Source of the DNA: IDS-8 sp965651325
Lineage (GTDB): Bacteria; Pseudomonadota; Gammaproteobacteria; Steroidobacterales; Woeseiaceae
Direction of reading: 5' to 3'
DNA: 5,797 nucleotides
Assembly: GCA_965651325.1 (NCBI GenBank)
Contig: CBFGSB010000192.1
Location: 1 to 5,797, forward strand
The notes beneath the pieces are model-generated. The model was given only the letters and a program-made list of their open reading frames with translations. It did no database searches and was not told the origin of the DNA. Shown in pieces: positions 1 to 5,491 of the stretch; the stretch's first letter is position 1; the number at the start of each line of letters is the position of its first letter. The position numbers and the translations under genes are program-made.

Positions 1-12
1 TCCGGGCACGCT

Positions 13-381
13 TCACAGCACCTCGGGTGCCAGTGAAATGATCTTCATGAACTGGTTCGTCCGGAGCTCGCGCGTCACCGGGCCGAAGATGCGGGTGCCG
101 ATGGGCTCCAGGCGGGCATTCAGCAGCACCGCGGCATTGCCGTCGAAGCGGATCAGCGAGCCGTCCTTGCGCCGCACGCCCTTGCGAGTCCGAACCACAA
201 CGGCGTTGTAGATCTCGCCCTTCTTGACCTTGCCGCGCGGGATCGCATCCTTGACGCTGACCTTGATGACGTCGCCCACGGCGGCATAGCGCCGCTTCGA
301 GCCGCCGAGCACCTTGATGCACTGGATGCGTCGCGCGCCGGAGTTGTCGGCGGCGTCCAGTACTGTCTGCATCTGAATCAT
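13..381 (-). CDS. rplN: 50S ribosomal protein L14
   Basis: L14 is a beta-barrel protein on the interface side of the 50S subunit, in contact with L19, with 16S rRNA in an intersubunit bridge, and with the silencing factor RsfS. The product has 122 residues, one fewer than E. coli, because the loop before PIGTRIFGPVTRELR (residues 93–107) is shorter. Other landmarks are ADNSGARRIQCIKVLGGSKRRYA (11–33 around the CIKV turn), DAIPRGKVKKG (45–55), VVVRTRKGVRRKDGS (61–75) and the C-terminus FMKIISLAPEVL. The ATG at 381 follows a weak GGAA by 7 nt. In E. coli this is the first gene of the separate spc operon. Here it directly follows rpsQ with no room for a convincing promoter. It ends with TGA at 13–15; the remaining 12 nt are spacer toward the next gene, probably rplX. 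Confidence 0.98.
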   Translation of the reverse strand: MIQMQTVLDAADNSGARRIQCIKVLGGSKRRYAAVGDVIKVSVKDAIPRGKVKKGEIYNAVVVRTRKGVRRKDGSLIRFDGNAAVLLNARLEPIGTRIFGPVTRELRTNQFMKIISLAPEVL

Positions 382-413
382 GCTTGTATTCCGTCAAGTA
401 AAAACTGCTGCCG

Positions 414-710
414 CTAATCCTGCACGGCCCGCTCGAGAATGCTGACGACCTTCCAGGACTTGTGCCTGGAAATGGGCCGGCATTCGCTGATTGCAACCCG
501 GTCGCCGGTCTTGCACTCGTTGTTCTCGTCGTGCGCCATGACCTTGCTCGTGCGGCGGATGTACTTGCCGTACACGGGGTGCTTGATCACCCGCTCGATC
601 GCCACGGACACGGACTTGTTCATCCGGTCGCTCACGACCCTGCCGATAATCGGGCGCTGGGCGCCGCTTTCGGTGCCCTGCTCGACGGCCTCTGCTGCTT
701 GTTCGCTCAT
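414..710 (-). CDS. rpsQ: 30S ribosomal protein S17 with N-terminal extension
   Basis: S17 is an OB-fold primary binder of the 5' domain of 16S rRNA in the 30S body. The core is clear: IIGRVVSDRMNKSVSVAIER (21–40), VKHP-type KHPVYGKYIRRTSKV (43–57), AHDENNECKTGDRVAISECRP (59–79) and SRHKSWKVV (81–89). The product has 98 residues against 84 in E. coli; the excess is a 19-residue N-terminal segment rich in glutamate, glutamine and alanine before the core. No other start codon lies between the ATG at 710 and the core, so the extension appears real. The ATG overlaps the rpmC stop as ATGA. The sequence just upstream has only a distant GGGTGA, so coupling with rpmC probably drives initiation. The TAG stop is 32 nt before rplN. 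Confidence 0.96.
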   Translation of the reverse strand: MSEQAAEAVEQGTESGAQRPIIGRVVSDRMNKSVSVAIERVIKHPVYGKYIRRTSKVMAHDENNECKTGDRVAISECRPISRHKSWKVVSILERAVQD

Positions 711-916
711 TCGCTTTCACTCACCCGCTGACGCTTCAGCTCGTTCAGTACGGTTTTCACGCGCGCGATTTCCTTGCGCACACGGCCATGCTCGTGCGGC
801 CGCGACAGGCGACCCGATGCTTGCTGCATGCGCAGGTTGAACTGCTCGCGGCGGAGCTTCAGGAGCTCGTCGCCGAGCTGCTCCTCGCTCATCGAGCGCA
901 GTTGCTTCGCTTCCAT
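707..916 (-). CDS. rpmC: 50S ribosomal protein L29
   Basis: L29 is a small helical-hairpin protein next to L23 at the exit-tunnel mouth, part of the chaperone and SRP docking surface. From the ATG at 916 the product has 69 residues (E. coli 63). It shows the family pattern MEAKQLRSMSEEQL, then LLKLRREQFNLRMQQASGRL (19–38) and RKEIARVKTVLNELK (47–61), with a short extra tail (RQRVSESE). A GTG at 919 is also in frame, but AGGTGA at 921–926 is better placed for the ATG (7 nt from AGG) and the L29 N-terminus fits it. Start and stop of neighbours overlap on both sides: TGATG with rplP and ATGA with rpsQ, so it is likely translated by coupling. Confidence 0.95.
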   Translation of the reverse strand: MEAKQLRSMSEEQLGDELLKLRREQFNLRMQQASGRLSRPHEHGRVRKEIARVKTVLNELKRQRVSESE

Positions 917-1329
917 CACATCACCTGCCGGGTCACGAAAGCGGTCGGGAACGGGAGCTTGGCCGCGGCGAGGCGAAACGCCTCGCGTGCGATCTCCTCG
1001 GTTACGCCTTCCATCTCGTAGAGCATACGGCCGGGCTGGATCTGGCAGACCCAGTACTCGACGTTGCCCTTACCCTTGCCCTGGCGCACTTCCAGCGGCT
1101 TTTTCGTCACCGGTTTGTCCGGGAACACGCGAATCCAGATCTTGCCGCCGCGCTTGATGTGGCGCGTCATGGCGCGCCGCGCTGCCTCGATCTGGCGTGC
1201 CGTAAGCCGGCCGCGCTCGGTCGCCTTCAGTCCGTACTCACCGAAGGAGACGTCGCTGCCGCGAATCGCGAGCCCGCGGTTCCGGCCTTTCATCTGCTTG
1301 CGGAATTTGGTTCTCTTGGGCTGTAACAT
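916..1329 (-). CDS. rplP: 50S ribosomal protein L16
   Basis: L16 is a late-assembling large-subunit protein beside the A-site tRNA and near the peptidyl-transferase centre. The product has 137 residues (E. coli 136). It starts with MLQPKRTKFRKQMKGRNRG, and continues with RLTARQIEAARRAMTRHIKR (41–60), GKIWIRVFPDKPVTKKP (62–78) and VRQGKGKGNVEYWV (81–94). R82 matches the E. coli arginine 81 that is hydroxylated by the oxygenase YcfD (RoxA); the target is present, but whether this organism has the enzyme is not visible. The ATG at 1329 follows AGGGA by 7 nt in the 39-nt gap after rpsC. Its TGA stop shares one base with the rpmC ATG. Confidence 0.98.
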   Translation of the reverse strand: MLQPKRTKFRKQMKGRNRGLAIRGSDVSFGEYGLKATERGRLTARQIEAARRAMTRHIKRGGKIWIRVFPDKPVTKKPLEVRQGKGKGNVEYWVCQIQPGRMLYEMEGVTEEIAREAFRLAAAKLPFPTAFVTRQVM

Positions 1330-1368
1330 GCTGCTGTCCCTGGTTTACTGCTTACGCGAGCCGCGCCG

Positions 1369-2055
1369 TCATCGCGCGGCCGCGGCCGGCTCCTGCGTCT
1401 CCGCGACGGGTTCCGGCTTGTCGAACACTTCGCCCTTGAAGATCCAGACCTTGACGCCGATGACCCCGTAGGTCGTGCGCGCCTCGGCGAACCCGTAATC
1501 GATGTCGGCCCGGAAGGTGTGCAGGGGCACGCGGCCCTCGCGGTACCACTCCGACCGCGCGATTTCGGCTCCGTTCAACCGGCCGCCGACCTTGACCTTG
1601 ATGCCTTCGGCCCCGACCCGCATGGTGTTGGTCACCGCCCGCTTCATGGCCCGGCGAAACATCACGCGGCGCTCGAGCTGCTGGGCAATGCCTTCCGCCA
1701 CGAGCTGCGCGTCGAGCTCCGGCTTCCGCACCTCGCTGATGTTGATCCGCACGTCGTGGATCTGCATGCCGGCCATCTTCGCCACGTCGGCGCGGAGCTT
1801 TTCGATGTCCTCGCCTTTCTTGCCGATCACGATGCCGGGCCGCGCGGTATGGATGGTGATGTTCGCCTTCTTCGCCGGCCGCTCGATATGGATGCGGCTG
1901 ACGGAAGCATCCTTCAGCTTGGTCTTGATGTACTCGCGCAGAAGATGATCCGTACGCACGTGCTCGGGGAACGCCTGCGAGTTGGCGTACCACTTCGACG
2001 CCCAGTCCTTGACGATGCCTAAGCGAATACCGGTTGGATGTACTTTCTGGCCCAT
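1369..2055 (-). CDS. rpsC: 30S ribosomal protein S3
   Basis: S3 is a 30S head protein that lines the mRNA entry channel and, with S4 and S5, contributes to mRNA unwinding. The product has 228 residues (E. coli 233). It shows the N-terminal MGQKVHPTGIRLGI, a type II KH domain with the GKKG loop at 78–81 (within ARPGIVIGKKGEDIEKLR), basic channel residues in LERRVMFRRAMKRAV (127–141), and the C-terminal domain signature GRLNGAEIARSEWYREGRVPL, seen at 158–178 around the AEIAR turn. The tail is glutamate/proline/alanine-rich (PVAETQEPAAAAR) and lacks the lysine-rich end found in E. coli, a part that varies in the family. The ATG at 2055 has only a weak GAGAG upstream, so translation probably depends on coupling with rplV, which ends 10 nt before. 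Confidence 0.98.
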   Translation of the reverse strand: MGQKVHPTGIRLGIVKDWASKWYANSQAFPEHVRTDHLLREYIKTKLKDASVSRIHIERPAKKANITIHTARPGIVIGKKGEDIEKLRADVAKMAGMQIHDVRINISEVRKPELDAQLVAEGIAQQLERRVMFRRAMKRAVTNTMRVGAEGIKVKVGGRLNGAEIARSEWYREGRVPLHTFRADIDYGFAEARTTYGVIGVKVWIFKGEVFDKPEPVAETQEPAAAAR

Positions 2056-2065
2056 AATCTCTCGT

Positions 2066-2398
2066 CTATTCGTCGCCTACGGCGATGGTAATGTGGCTGT
2101 TGCGCTTGATGATCCTGGCGCCGCGGCCCTTCGCCCGCGCGCGGTAGCGCCTGAACGTCGGTGCCTCGTTGACCTCGATCGTCGACACCTTCAGCTCGTC
2201 GATGTCGGCGCCGTGGTTGTGCTCGGCATTGGCAATCGCCGACTCGAGCACCTTCTTCACGATACGGGCGCTCTTTTTCGGCGTGAACGCCAGCGTGCGC
2301 AAGGCTTCCTCGACGTTCTTGCCGCGGATGGCATCGGCCATCAGCCGGCATTTCTGCGGAGAAATCCGCGCGTATCGCAACGTGGCTGCTACCTGCAT
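2066..2398 (-). CDS. rplV: 50S ribosomal protein L22
   Basis: L22 binds all domains of 23S rRNA, and its long beta-hairpin forms the exit-tunnel constriction together with L4. The ATG at 2398 gives 110 residues, the same as E. coli; a GTG directly before it would add one residue but is closer to the GGAGG than usual. Landmarks are RISPQKCRLMADAIRGK at 11–27, VKKVLESAIANAEHNHGADID at 48–68, and the tunnel hairpin RRYRARAKGRGARI at 83–96. In the hairpin the positions matching E. coli M82-K83-R84, whose deletion gives macrolide resistance, read F-R-R here, which is conservative. The gene ends with TAG only 10 nt before rpsC. Confidence 0.97.
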   Translation of the reverse strand: MQVAATLRYARISPQKCRLMADAIRGKNVEEALRTLAFTPKKSARIVKKVLESAIANAEHNHGADIDELKVSTIEVNEAPTFRRYRARAKGRGARIIKRNSHITIAVGDE

Positions 2399-2406
2399 CA
2401 CCGAAC

Positions 2407-2411
2407 CCTCC
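2407..2411 (-). promoter_or_regulatory. Ribosome-binding site of rplV
   Basis: GGAGG on the minus strand is 8 nt before the ATG at 2398 and only 5 nt before the adjacent in-frame GTG at 2401. The spacing favours the ATG. Confidence 0.65.
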
Positions 2412-2415
2412 AGAG

Positions 2416-2688
2416 CTACTTGGTCTTACGATCGCCCGAATGACCCTTGAAGGTCCGGGTGACGGCAAACTCGCCCAGCTTGTGGCCGACCATGTTCTCC
2501 GAGATGAGAATCGGCACGTGCTGGCGCCCGTTGTGCACGGCAATCGTCAGCCCCACCATGTCGGGCAGGACCATCGAGCGGCGCGACCAGGTCTTGATCG
2601 GCCGGCGGTCGTTCGCTTTCGCGGCCGTGGCGACTTTCTTCGCCAGGTGCGTGTCGACGAACGGGCCTTTTCTGACTGAGCGTGGCAC
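2416..2688 (-). CDS. rpsS: 30S ribosomal protein S19
   Basis: S19 lies in the head of the 30S subunit, pairs with S13 and contacts the large subunit through an intersubunit bridge. With the GTG start at 2688 the product has 90 residues, close to the usual 92. Its N-terminus, PRSVRKGPFVD, aligns with the family. Core motifs are TWSRRSMVLPDMVGLTIAVHNGRQHVP (33–59, in two halves around the DMVG turn) and ENMVGHKLGEFAVTRTFKGH at 64–83. The lysine-rich tail is shorter than in E. coli (ends GDRKTK). The open frame continues upstream to 3633 through rplB, but that part is a shadow with no similarity to S19. The TAG stop is 17 nt before the rplV ATG. Confidence 0.95.
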   Translation of the reverse strand: MPRSVRKGPFVDTHLAKKVATAAKANDRRPIKTWSRRSMVLPDMVGLTIAVHNGRQHVPILISENMVGHKLGEFAVTRTFKGHSGDRKTK

Positions 2689-2697
2689 TGTTACGTT

Positions 2698-2703
2698 TTC
2701 CTC
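2698..2703 (-). promoter_or_regulatory. Ribosome-binding site that sets the GTG start of rpsS
   Basis: GAGGAA on the minus strand is followed 9 nt later by the GTG at 2688. The frame is open far upstream, so this site together with the S19 N-terminus (PRSVRKGPF) is what fixes the start. Confidence 0.7.
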
Positions 2704-2717
2704 GATACCTGTGGTGA

Positions 2718-3545
<828 letters not shown>

Positions 3546-3569
3546 CTGTCCGTTCCTCGCGGCGCCGCT

Positions 3570-3878
3570 TTACTCGACACCCAGGAAGTCGAGCTGACTT
3601 CCGGGCGCAAGCTTCACGTAGGCCTTTTTCCACGCCGCACGCTGGCCGTAATGCTGGCCGTGCCGTTTCAGCTTGCCGCGGCAGTTCACGACGGTGACGT
3701 CCGCAACCTTGACCTCGAACAGCAGTTCGACGGCCTGGCGGATCTCCGCCTTGTTCGCGTCCGTGCGAACCCGGAACACGATCTGGTTGTGCTCGTCGGC
3801 CACTATCGTGCTCTTCTCCGACATGTGCGGGCTCTGCAGCACGTTCATCAGCCGTTCCCGGTGCGTCGTGATGCTCAC
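3570..3878 (-). CDS. rplW: 50S ribosomal protein L23
   Basis: L23 sits at the mouth of the exit tunnel and docks trigger factor and the signal recognition particle. I chose the GTG at 3878 (102 residues). It overlaps the rplD stop as GTGA, has a GAGGAG ribosome-binding site, and its first residues (SITTHRERLMNVL) align with the E. coli start. The ATG at 3848 would remove the first 10 residues. Landmarks are LQSPHMSEKS at 14–23, where E21 matches the E. coli glutamate 18 used for chaperone docking, ANKAEIRQAVELLFEVKV at 41–58, and KLKRHGQHYGQRAAWKKAYV at 69–88. The reading frame stays open far upstream through rplD in another frame, but that part is not coding. A TAA stop lies 24 nt before rplB. 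Confidence 0.95.
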   Translation of the reverse strand: MSITTHRERLMNVLQSPHMSEKSTIVADEHNQIVFRVRTDANKAEIRQAVELLFEVKVADVTVVNCRGKLKRHGQHYGQRAAWKKAYVKLAPGSQLDFLGVE

Positions 3879-4477
3879 GTCAGGCGCTCCTCGATCAGTT
3901 TCAATGCCGGCAGCGTGATCAGCACCTTCTCGAAGCGCAGCAGCACGACCGGGTCGATGGCCGACACGTCGCAAATGCCGACGTTCGGCAGGTTGCGGGC
4001 CGACAGGAACAGCTTCTCGTCGAAGGCCTCGTTCACGATCAGCACATTGTCGAGCCCGAGTGCCTTCAGCTTGCCGGCGAGGTCGCGCGTTTTCGGCGCC
4101 TCCACGGCCAGGCTCTCGGTAACCACCAGCCGGTCCTGCCGCACCAGTTCCGACAGCAGCGATTTCAGCGCGCCGCGATACATCTTGCGGTTCACCTTCT
4201 GGTCGTGATTCTGCGGCCGCGCGGCAAACGCGCGGCCACCACCGACCCAGATCGGGCTGCGGATCGTGCCCGCGCGGGCACGCCCCGTGCCTTTCTGCCG
4301 CCAGGGCTTGGCGCCGCCGCCGCGCACCTGGGCGCGATTCTTCTGCCCCTTGGTACCCGCCCGGCCGCCGGCCAGGAATGCGGTCACGACCTGGTGCACC
4401 AGGGGCTCGTTGAATTCCGCAGCGAACGCGCTGTCCGCGACTTCGACGCTGCCGCTGCCCTGCATCTTGATCTTCAT
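3875..4477 (-). CDS. rplD: 50S ribosomal protein L4
   Basis: L4 is a large-subunit protein whose extended loop lines the peptide exit tunnel near the constriction. In E. coli it is also the autogenous repressor of the S10 operon. The product has 200 residues, as expected (E. coli 201). The tunnel loop is seen at about 44–95 with KPWRQKGTGRARAGTIRSP (57–75), followed by KMYRGALKSLLSELVRQDRL (98–117). The globular half continues through SARNLPNV and AIDPVVLLRFEKVLIT. The ATG at 4477 is preceded by AAGGGAG with a 7-nt spacer and overlaps the rplC stop. The gene ends in TGA within GTGA, which also contains the rplW start. The E. coli repressor role is a family fact; no L4 target is proven in this window. 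Confidence 0.97.
   Translation of the reverse strand: MKIKMQGSGSVEVADSAFAAEFNEPLVHQVVTAFLAGGRAGTKGQKNRAQVRGGGAKPWRQKGTGRARAGTIRSPIWVGGGRAFAARPQNHDQKVNRKMYRGALKSLLSELVRQDRLVVTESLAVEAPKTRDLAGKLKALGLDNVLIVNEAFDEKLFLSARNLPNVGICDVSAIDPVVLLRFEKVLITLPALKLIEERLT
3887..3892 (-). promoter_or_regulatory. Ribosome-binding site that sets the GTG start of rplW
   Basis: GAGGAG on the minus strand, inside the end of rplD, lies 8 nt before the GTG at 3878. The ATG at 3848 has only a weak GGGA-type sequence upstream. This supports the GTG start, which also restores the N-terminal length of L23. Confidence 0.7.
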
Positions 4478-5130
4478 TCGGCCGCTCCCTTACGGGCCTT
4501 GATTGCCGGCCGGACCACCACGCGCCCACCGCTGTGGCCGGGGACAGCGCCCTTGACCAGGATCAGGTTCCGTTCCGGGTCCACCCGCACCACTTCCAGG
4601 TTCTGTACCGTGCAGCGCACGGCGCCCATGTGCCCGGACATCTTCTTGCCCTTGAACACCCGGCCGGGAGACTGGTTCTGCCCGATCGAGCCCGGCGCAC
4701 GATGCGACAGCGAGTTGCCGTGGGTGGCGTCCTGGGTCCGGAAATTGTGCCGCTTGACCGTGCCGGCAAAGCCCTTGCCGATGGTCGTACCGATGACATC
4801 CACCTTCTGGCCCGCCTGGAACAGGTCGACCTTGAGCTCCGCACCCGGCTCGAAATCGCCGGCGTTGCCCTCGTCCAGCCGGAACTCGGTCACCAGGTCA
4901 CCCGCCTCCACCTTGGCGGCCGCGAAATGCCCCGCGACCGGCTTCGCGACGCGCGAGGCCTTGCGGGCGCCCGCGGCGACCTGCAGCGCGCGGTAACCGT
5001 CGCGCTCTTCGGTCTTCACCTGCGTCACGCGGTTCGGCTGGGCCTCGATCACCGTTACCGGGATCGAGTCGCCGTCGTCCGTGAAGACCCGCGTCATGCC
5101 GCACTTGCGGCCAACGAGACCCATCGTCAT
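4474..5130 (-). CDS. rplC: 50S ribosomal protein L3
   Basis: L3 is an early-assembling large-subunit protein. Its globular domain sits on the surface and a long loop reaches toward the peptidyl-transferase centre. From the ATG at 5130 the product has 218 residues, slightly longer than the E. coli protein (209), with a few extra residues at the C-terminus (KARKGAAE). Landmarks are MGLVGRKCGMTRVFTDDG at the start, GKGFAGTVKRHNFRTQDATHGN at about 118–139, and HRAPGSIGQNQSPGRVFKG at about 143–161, the region that in E. coli carries the glutamine methylated by PrmB. The TGA stop overlaps the rplD ATG (ATGA, 4474–4477), implying coupled translation. Upstream is the structured leader with its own predicted promoter. 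Confidence 0.97.
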   Translation of the reverse strand: MTMGLVGRKCGMTRVFTDDGDSIPVTVIEAQPNRVTQVKTEERDGYRALQVAAGARKASRVAKPVAGHFAAAKVEAGDLVTEFRLDEGNAGDFEPGAELKVDLFQAGQKVDVIGTTIGKGFAGTVKRHNFRTQDATHGNSLSHRAPGSIGQNQSPGRVFKGKKMSGHMGAVRCTVQNLEVVRVDPERNLILVKGAVPGHSGGRVVVRPAIKARKGAAE

Positions 5131-5139
5131 ATCAAGAAA

Positions 5140-5145
5140 CCTCTT
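5140..5145 (-). promoter_or_regulatory. Ribosome-binding site of rplC
   Basis: AAGAGG on the minus strand lies 9 nt before the ATG at 5130 and 15 nt before the second in-frame ATG at 5124. The spacing favours 5130. An ATG farther upstream at 5199 is not supported: the added residues have no counterpart in L3 and the frame there runs toward the palindrome. Confidence 0.7.
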
Positions 5146-5205
5146 GCCGGCCGTCCCTGGCGGAGACAGTCGGCCAGTGCTGTTCAAATAGCCATACACG
5201 CGAAA

Positions 5206-5263
5206 GGGTCAGCGCCATCGCCAGGAACATTTGGACATGTTCCGATGCTGCGGAGCTGACCCC
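5206..5263. repeat. REP-like nested palindrome in the rpsJ–rplC gap
   Basis: The outer arms GGGTCAGC (5206–5213) and GCTGACCC (5255–5262) are perfect 8-bp inverted repeats. Inside them GGAACAT (5224–5230) and ATGTTCC (5237–5243) form a second perfect stem, and CATCG (5216–5220) can also pair with CGATG (5243–5247). An imperfect double palindrome of about 58 bp with GGGGTCAG-type tips resembles the repetitive extragenic palindromes that accompany RAYT (REP-associated tyrosine transposase) genes in Gammaproteobacteria. No transposase is present here. Repetition elsewhere in the genome cannot be tested from this window; alternatives are a regulatory RNA structure or a protein-binding palindrome. 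Confidence 0.5.
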
Positions 5264-5265
5264 AC

Positions 5266-5283
5266 ACCGGTCGTTGGACCGGT
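5266..5283 (-). other. Leader hairpin 3, 7-bp stem with 4-nt loop
   Basis: ACCGGTC (5266–5272) and GACCGGT (5277–5283) form a perfect 7-bp stem around GTTG. It lies 2 nt from the edge of the nested palindrome at 5206–5263 and may belong to the same inserted unit, since such palindromes often occur next to one another. Confidence 0.45.
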
Positions 5284-5332
5284 TCCCGGGATTTGCCGAG
5301 TACGCCATTGCCTTGGTGGCGATCCTTGAGCC

Positions 5333-5368
5333 AGGCGCCGCCCGACTTGGCCAACAAGTGCGGCGCCT
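5333..5368 (-). other. Leader hairpin 2, interrupted 14-bp stem
   Basis: AGGCGCCGC (5333–5341) pairs perfectly with 5360–5368. After a 3-nt bulge (5342–5344), ACTTG (5345–5349) pairs with CAAGT (5355–5359) around a 5-nt loop. It is the strongest local structure in the leader. No U-run follows on the minus-strand RNA, so it is not an intrinsic terminator. Its outer arm also overlaps an alternative 7-bp pairing, GCCAGGC (5330–5336) with GCCTGGC (5374–5380). Confidence 0.5.
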
Positions 5369-5375
5369 TACGAGC

Positions 5376-5399
5376 CTGGCCGACTCCCGGACCGGCCAG
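5376..5399 (-). other. Leader hairpin 1
   Basis: The arms CTGGCCG (5376–5382) and CGGCCAG (5393–5399) can form a 7-bp stem with a 10-nt loop, about 10 nt after the predicted transcription start. Part of this hairpin (5374–5380) can instead pair with 5330–5336, which would open it. Confidence 0.4.
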
Positions 5400-5415
5400 A
5401 TCGTGCGAGCCGGCT

Positions 5416-5443
5416 ATTATACCGCCAGCCGGCCCGGTTACAA
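5416..5443 (-). promoter_or_regulatory. Predicted sigma-70 promoter for rplC onward
   Basis: On the minus strand there is a TTGTAA -35 element (5438–5443, 4 of 6 consensus bases), a 16-nt spacer and a perfect TATAAT -10 element (5416–5421). The -10 box is an AT-rich island in GC-rich surroundings, which makes chance less likely. Transcription would start near 5409, giving a leader of about 280 nt before the rplC start. It points the same way as the genes and lies wholly between rpsJ and rplC. It could be an internal booster or the main promoter for the eleven downstream genes. The call rests on sequence only. Confidence 0.65.
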
Positions 5444-5467
5444 GGCGGAATCAGCGCCGATTCCGCC
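5444..5467 (-). terminator. Hairpin just after rpsJ; possible weak terminator or attenuator
   Basis: GGCGGAATC-type arms (5444–5452 and 5459–5467) form a perfect 9-bp stem with a 6-nt loop, starting 25 nt after the rpsJ stop codon. On the minus-strand RNA the stem is followed by UUGUAA, which is too short a U-run for a confident intrinsic terminator. It may reduce read-through from rpsJ into rplC, or simply protect the 3' end of the rpsJ message. The base of the stem touches the -35 element of the next promoter. Confidence 0.4.
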
Positions 5468-5491
5468 GGTATTTCAGGGCCCGGCGCGGCC

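Larger units (their letters stand above)
5131..5409 (-). promoter_or_regulatory. Long structured 5' leader of rplC (gene-free)
   Basis: This stretch between the predicted transcription start and rplC has no convincing gene on either strand. It holds several inverted repeats: 7-bp arms at 5376–5382/5393–5399; a longer interrupted hairpin at 5333–5368; a 7-bp stem with GTTG loop at 5266–5283; and the nested palindrome at 5206–5263. E. coli controls its S10 operon through L4 binding to a leader upstream of rpsJ. Whether any similar control has moved to this leader is inference only. Confidence 0.45.

Noticed and set aside
385..396. TTGACG in the rpsQ–rplN gap as the -35 of an spc promoter
   Set aside because: Sixteen to eighteen nt downstream the sequence reads around CAGATGC, with no -10-like hexamer, and it would lie inside rplN.
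1352..1993. 213-codon minus-strand frame overlapping rpsC
   Set aside because: It is a shadow of rpsC in another frame, rich in Arg, Gly and Ala with no recognisable domain.
5131..5199. Upstream ATG at 5199 adding 23 residues to L3
   Set aside because: The added residues have no counterpart in L3, and the AAGAGG site and conserved MGLVGRK start point to 5130.
5206..5263. Reading the nested palindrome as an intrinsic terminator
   Set aside because: The RNA stem is interrupted and is followed only by UUUC. It would also shut off the whole downstream operon from its nearest promoter.
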